DNA from: Cyanoderma ruficeps
Lineage: Eukaryota; Chordata; Aves; Passeriformes; Timaliidae
DNA: 64,000 nucleotides
Assembly: GCA_008694505.1 (NCBI GenBank)
Contig: VZDJ01000034.1
Coordinates: forward strand, 1,472,534-1,536,533
Reading direction: 5' to 3'
Part shown: piece by piece, positions 58,091 through 64,000 of the stretch
Numbering within the stretch: the first letter of the stretch is position 1
How the letters are laid out: each line of letters begins with the position of its first letter
Notes under the pieces: generated by a model
What the model was told of the DNA's origin: nothing
What the model saw: the letters and a program-made list of their open reading frames with translations, nothing else
The model's database searches: none
Program-made: the position numbers and the translations under genes

Positions 58091-58429
58091 GGACTAGATT
58101 TAAGCCCACTGATAATTCTCCTTACAGAGATAGGGATAGTGTGTTCAACTTCCTCTGTGTTTTGTTCTGCACTTGTGAAGATTATTTACAAGAAGTTGGT
58201 TCCACTGTATTTATAAGGTCCTTTGTGCTGTAGCCAAACACTTCACAGTCATTGAGGGATTATTTTGTGATTTAATATGGGTTCTCTATAAAGAAGAGAA
58301 CACCTCCCCTTCCTCCATGCTTTTTTGCTAATGCTATTGCCTTTCACTGCCATAACCTTGAGGAAAAGCTGACAAAACAGAGCTATACTACCCAGCCAAG
58401 GTGGGCTGCCAGGTCTGGGCTGCAGAAGT

Positions 58430-59175
58430 TTGTGATATGGGAAACATGTATGTCCATGAAAATTCAGAATTTTAGAAGCATATAATGTGCTTAAGCAGGT
58501 GAAGGGAATACAGAAATATACAGCTTATTTAGCAATTTTGTAAAAGTGGAGATACAGTTTGTACCAGAACACATAGGAGTGTAATTTGTTAGGTAGAAAC
58601 AATTAACAGAACACACGGGAATTTAGTTGCTAGGTAAAAGCCACAGAGATAAGATGTATATTGTTAAAACTCAGTAAAGTGGACTTAGGTATTGTGAAGA
58701 CCTGATAAAGCAAAACCAGTTGATTCAGGAACCAGGCTCCTGGTTTTGGCCAGGACAAACTGACCAGGGAATTAGCCAAACCTTCACTGTGCCTGCTCGA
58801 AGATGGAGGAAAATCTGTTACTTCATCAGAAGACCCCTGTCCCAGACCACCAGGAGGCATGTCACCACAAAAGACCAATTATAATATGAACTGCAAGAAG
58901 GCAGAGAGTGGGTGAGGAATGGGTGGGCAGGGAGGGGTGGTTTTGTGGGATCTATGTGTATTTAAACCTGGGAGGTGTGGATTTGTGGGATCTATGTGTA
59001 TTTAAGTCTGGGAGGTGTGAATTTGTGGGATCTATGTGAATTTAAACCTGGAACCTGTCTCAATCAGGTACAGATGTATGCTGGAAAATCCCCCATGTGT
59101 CCCAGCTGGAAATAAAACATACCTGCCTTACAGTTTTTAATTGTAAAATCCTTATTCTGCAACTCATTTGTATCC
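58430..59175 (+). mobile_element. LTR-like block with internal tandem repeats
   Basis: The block contains TATA-like tatttaaa words, then AATAAA at 59,111 and a T-rich tail ending ...ctgcaactcatttgtatcca. This is the layout of a retroviral LTR in plus orientation. It has no coding capacity. Borders and family are uncertain, and no target-site duplication was found. Confidence 0.35.
58931..59050 (+). repeat. Three 40-bp tandem repeats
   Basis: Units at 58,931-58,970, 58,971-59,010 and 59,011-59,050 each contain ttgtgggatctatgtg followed by tatttaa or a close variant. They have an exact 40-bp period and few mismatches. Confidence 0.95.
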
Positions 59176-62100
59176 AGGCCTGCTTAGGCAGGAGCAGGCT
59201 CTTCCATACGAGTTAGCCTACAGCACCCTTTGGAAAATAGACTTTACTATCCTTTGTGTTTGTGGATGTAGTGAGCTGTTGTTTTACAATATCTGGGAGA
59301 AAGGTGTATCCCACTCTTGTTCCAGTGGGAATACAAGACAGAGCTGGTCTATCAGAGCCTCACTTCCTTCTACCAGCAAAATCTTTATTTTTTTCCCCTG
59401 TGATGATTTACAAGTTGTTACCTTGCAGGCAATGCCAAATCCAGTGCTGAATCATGTCATAAAAGACTAATTGGGCACCTTCTATCCCAGCACAGTAAAC
59501 TGAGATCACGACCTTTCAGGGATTAGGAATCCAATTATCTGGAGAAACAGTTCCAGATTGAAATACCCTTCTAACCTCTTATTGCTTAGTATTCCAAATG
59601 TGTACTGGAAATTTCAAAAGTCACCTAATAAAAGGGTTGGCATTACCCTTAAACAGCTTCCATAGAGGTTATTATTATCTAGTGATAATTCCATCTCTGA
59701 GCCTGTTTTGAGTACTTTCTGCATCCAGATGAGCCAAAGAGAATTGATGATTTTAAAAGATTACACTTATATACAACCTCTCTAAGGTGAGCTGGAGGGA
59801 CTAACTGCATTTCACAGAGAGCCTGGGGGACTAACTGCATTTCAGATGCCCGAATTTACTTCTTCCAGGAAGCAAACACCCTGTGAATTATTTTCTTTAC
59901 GTTCTTAAAAGAAAACAGAGGTGTGGGGGGTTTTTGTTTGCAAGACAGAAAATATTAACACACAGGCAGTGTACAGTCAGTTGTTCCCTAATCTGGCCAC
60001 TGCTGGTTCTCTGTAGGACACTGGTACATAGTGGGAAGTTTACCACCAAAGGAGTTAAGAACATACACAGTTTGTTTTAGTCTGGGGTTTGAGTCCAGAT
60101 GTTGCTATGACTGTTGTTTTTTATTAGTTTAACATATGTTGAAGTCTGCAAATATATGCTGGCGCCCAGGTGGGACAGATGAGATGTGACGAAGTTCTTG
60201 GATGATTGATAATGAGTGGGGAAAATCAATTGTGGTAATTTCTGGCTTGTCACCGGGATGGAGAATTAATGAGAAAGTCCCTCCAACTTAATGGTATTTG
60301 CACATTCTACAGACTGTGATGAAATGGTCTTCAGGCACTGCTTGGCATCACAATTATGGGATTATTGTAGATCTGGAGGCAGGAACAGAAATCCACAAGC
60401 ACAAAAACTCCTTTCACAAGCAGCCACCAAGCGAAGACACAGACCAGCCAAGAGAGCTGAAGAGAAAACAAAGAGATATCATCTTTTGCTTCTTGTACTG
60501 TTCATTTAGGAACATATTGTAGGGGCTGTGGCATCGGTGTGTGATGATTCATGTTGTGAGTGGTGCTGTGCTACTGATAAACAGTGTCCTATGGGAATCC
60601 TTCCCTCCAGGGGTCTTACAGCACTCTCTAGGCAGCAGGAAAGCTACTCATCACTGTAAGTAGTTTCTAGTGGTTTCTAGAAAGCTGTTGAAAACACTTG
60701 AAAGATTTTAGTCCCTATCTTCCTCTGAGCTCGGGAATGGTTGACAATTATGCCCACTGAGCGTGAAGTTTGTGCCAGACCAGCAACAGTGGGTGAAGCA
60801 GTGGTTCCCTGCACTGAGCTGCCAAACAAACCAGAGGGGGGAAGCAGAGATGGCCAATGGACCTCTGGGGCAATTTGTGATGCTTTCAGTAACTCCTCTG
60901 CAGAACTGGGCACACATGTACCTACTTGGACCAGTGGGGAATGCTGGTCTTGATCAAGACTGACAGAAAAGCAGATCCATCTCTCCAGGTGCCTCCTGTC
61001 TGCCAGGAGCTCATCCAGCTGAGACAGCAGCAGTGTAATTGATGGTGGACTACTGGAAAAGTAATCCATAAACCTTGTGTACTCTGAGCATCTGCATCCC
61101 TCTTGGCTTTTCTTGTCAACCTCCCTGTCCTTGCTGGTGTACTTCACATGCCCTCCCATTCTCCAATCTACACTGAAGTATGCTGAGTGCTTAAAATCCC
61201 AGAAGCTCCCAGGGCTGTCAAAAATGGAATAAAAGGAGATGCTGTATAGAGAGTGACACTAAATTTGTTTAGTGTTTTCTCTCTAAAGATTTGGTGCAAG
61301 TTCTTTTCTTTTCATCTCAACATGTCGAGGTTTAGTTATGATGGAAAGTTTTGGGAGAGAATGATTAAAAGTTTCCCTTCCTGTCAGGTAGACAACTACA
61401 AGGTTAAGAGTCAGAGGAAAATGCACTGAGAAATCTCTAAGCCCAAAGGTGTTTGCTGCTGTACTGTTCCTATTGCTTGGAATTCCTCACAAAGGAAGCA
61501 GCTGTCCAGAGTTGCTTTGAACATCTGGCCAAGGTGTTTTGGATTTAAGGAAAGCGTGTTGTATCCCCTTTGGAATGTAGTTGAATTCAACCCTGACAAA
61601 GCCAAATGAGGCAGCCACTGTGGCTGCCAACTGTAATTACAGAATGCTCTGAGGAAAAGGAAAGTGAAATCCCAAGTGTTCTTAGTTCTTATGATTTCCT
61701 ACCGGTTTGTGGAAAGCTGGCTTCTTAATCCCCAGGCTGTATTCTGCTTGCAGCCCCCCTGTTTTCATGAGCCCCTGCCTTGCCTGTGTCATACAAACAT
61801 CAGACAGGGAGATCAGTGACCAGACTGTGCTGTACCCACATGCTCTGACATTACAGATGTGCTGCCTCACGGTGCTTAACTATGGTTTGGATGGCCCCAA
61901 ACTAGATCACTTGGTGAGGTGAAGACAGGAATTATGAGGCTGTGAGATCAATCTGTATTGGTGCATGTTCTGCTGGGCTGATGCTCTGAATGTTGCTGCT
62001 ACTGTCAGTGAAAACTACACTGATATGTTGTGGGACAGGATTCTCAGCACTGGAAGCCTCTGACAGCAAAACTCAGTGGAGGTCTAGTCCCACTGTATGT

Positions 62101-64000
62101 CCTGGGAAAGGGGGCAGAGTGTTATTGAGGGAGAGAAAGACTTGCTCCATACTGAGGTTTAAGGGATAAATTAGAGAAGCAGCTAGTGGCTAAGACATTT
62201 GTCTACAGTTTTCAGGCTCATGTTAATTCTTTCCTCAGTAACAGGTTCTGTGTATAATTGTGGGTCACATGTTTCCCTTCTGGTCTCAGTTCTAGATCTG
62301 TAAAATATGGATAATGGTTCTCAGCTTGCCAGAGCACTGTCCTGACACGTCTGTTAATACTCTGAGGCACATGGACACTGTTGGGATGAAAACTTCTGTC
62401 AGTAATTAAGCTGACAGTTCAGATGATTTCCTGGGTGATCTCCCCACACCTGGTTCTGGGGAAGGACTTGCTGACAAGAGGCTGAATCAGGAATTCCTTT
62501 CTTTTGTTTCGCTCTTGGTTGCACGGGAATTCTACCACCTTCTGTTTGGGGCCTAATCATTGGAAATGCTGCAGTGCATGGTAAGACTGTGAAGAAAAAG
62601 AGATAAAAAAGCAAAAGGATTAATATCTAAAGGGCTCATCCACTGTGTGCTCTGGAGGATCTGCTCAAACTGAAGCCTCTTGGAGATGCCACATAGATCT
62701 TTATATTAGTTCTGACAAGGAGTATGTCTCTGTATCTCTGTGGTTCAGCAGCTGTGTTACTGGACCCTGGACAGAATTTGCTTTCTTCAGACCATGGCCT
62801 GGAGGGAACATTGAAGATATGCCATGGAAAGCTGGAAGCTTAAACTGGAAAATCTAGTCGTAGATAATACAGTATATTAGATAGAGTTAGCTTTGTTTTA
62901 TTTTTTCTGGAACCCATGACAAGATTTCTTTTGATTTGTTGTATTTTTTCTTTTGAAAAGATCTTAAATATTGTGGACTGATCATGAGCCTGTCTTGTGA
63001 CATATTGCAGGCAGCTCCACCCTTCCCATGCCAGCTCTCCTTTGGGAAGTGAGTAGGACTTAGACTAAGCACTACACCTCAGCTCTGAGAGTCTACAGGA
63101 GGGAACCCTGTGGTCTGCCAAGCAGGGAGTTTGTGGTTCACCCATGGTCATTGAAAGATTTCCTTGAAATTAATAGTGTGAATTGCTTAGGAATTGAGAA
63201 TGAGTGGTGAGAGGAGGAAAGGGGACCATGGAAATATGTCCAGGAAAAAATCTTGTGTTAAAGAGTAGTCAGGAGTCCAATCTCAATATTCTTTTTGCTG
63301 CACAAGAGTTATACTTGAATGAGTCCTCAATTCAGCCTTATCTGGCTGAACTGAATGCTGACAGTGTATCAGTAAGTAATCTGTGGTGATAATAGTCCTG
63401 AATTTACTTTCAGGAAAAGCTACCTTTGCTTAGTTCTTTAACGGCTGGAGAACTTGTAGAGATTCGTTATGTGGTTTCAGAGGTTCCCTTCATCCAACTC
63501 GACTCCTGTCTTAACGAGGGATTAATGTGTCACCTGCCTGGCTTCTAAGTTATGATGGGAAAGTGGAAAATGATGAATATGAGGGAGTAGGAAAACTTGA
63601 TGTTCATCTTCATGAAGCAGATATTAAAATCCTTCAGCACAAAAAGATCTATGCTTTAAAAGTCTGAACTGGCTGAGGGTTGATCAGATGTAACAATAGG
63701 AATAAGGGAATTTTTATTAGCAATATCTCAGGAACTCAGAGTAGCTGAATAACTCATAAATCTTTCATGAATTTTACAAAAATGAGGGATGAAATCCTAA
63801 ACACTGTAGATAGATACAGAGAGATATATTTCTTTTGCTTGCTAATGTCTTGGTAAATTATTATCTTTTGAAATTAAGAAACTATCTGGTTTGGGTTTAT
63901 ATTATTTTCCTGCAGTCTGAGAATCTTTTGAACACTTTGTCTCAGAGTACTGTGATCTCCCTCAATAGAAGGAGTGAGGAGGGAGAACATTTTAAATACT
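59176..64000. other. Intergenic DNA at the right edge
   Basis: Apart from the 30-bp duplication and a 160-codon anonymous open frame on the minus strand (60,677-61,159), I see nothing supportable. No first exon of a neighbouring gene is recognisable. Confidence 0.65.
59789..59848. repeat. 30-bp imperfect tandem duplication
   Basis: Two units share ggactaactgcatttca at a 30-bp spacing. Confidence 0.85.

Larger units (their letters stand above)
49826..58429. other. Intergenic DNA downstream of UBIAD1
   Basis: I see no exon with family similarity, no CpG island and no RNA gene. The short open frames (for example 50,030-50,365 plus) have no recognisable domain. Small tandem duplications occur at 53,961-54,056 and 56,034-56,071, and a T/G-rich simple repeat at 58,033-58,090. 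Confidence 0.65.

Noticed and set aside
59789..59848. Possible CRISPR-like or satellite array
   Set aside because: Only two copies occur, in a vertebrate genome; it is a simple local duplication.

Overview
This is vertebrate nuclear DNA from a bird, most likely a songbird. The evidence is intron-split genes with GT/AG borders, CR1 LINE fragments typical of bird genomes, and LTR fragments that look like those of passerines. Three protein-coding genes are readable: MTOR (minus strand), ANGPTL7 (plus strand, nested inside MTOR) and UBIAD1 (plus strand, head-to-head with MTOR). This is the gene order known from other tetrapods. No operon, CRISPR, phage or other prokaryotic structure is present, and I found no convincing undescribed system.

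MTOR fills roughly positions 1-44,550. I could place 33 consecutive coding exons (numbered 2-34, with exon 1 non-coding) from the start codon at 43,374 down to 1,819. Their phases join without a frame break into 1,610 codons. They encode the N-terminal HEAT solenoid, the middle HEAT region and the first part of the FAT domain. The FRB, kinase and FATC parts lie beyond the left edge. MTOR is the catalytic Ser/Thr kinase of TORC1 and TORC2.

The largest MTOR intron (intron 28, 9,288-24,550) holds ANGPTL7 on the opposite strand. It has five coding exons, a TATA box, a signal peptide, a coiled coil and a fibrinogen-related domain, and it encodes 347 residues. It is a secreted extracellular-matrix protein.

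Between 44,500 and 46,000 lie two CpG-rich promoters. The MTOR side carries four CCAAT boxes, and the UBIAD1 side has a CpG island. A CR1 LINE fragment sits between them. UBIAD1 has two coding exons and 336 residues. It is the membrane prenyltransferase that makes menaquinone-4, and its single intron carries an antisense LTR. From about 49,830 to the right edge I see no gene, only an LTR-like block (58,430-59,175), small tandem duplications and unremarkable intergenic DNA.

The most interesting details concern how repeats meet host genes. The acceptor of MTOR exon 22 appears to be built from the 3' end of a CR1. A sense-strand LTR with its own polyadenylation signal sits in MTOR intron 11. A GTGA-type microsatellite sits where the MTOR exon 1 donor should be. 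A 24-codon upstream frame overlaps the MTOR start codon. All exon coordinates come from reading splice motifs and matching remembered family sequences by eye; no alignment or transcript data was available.
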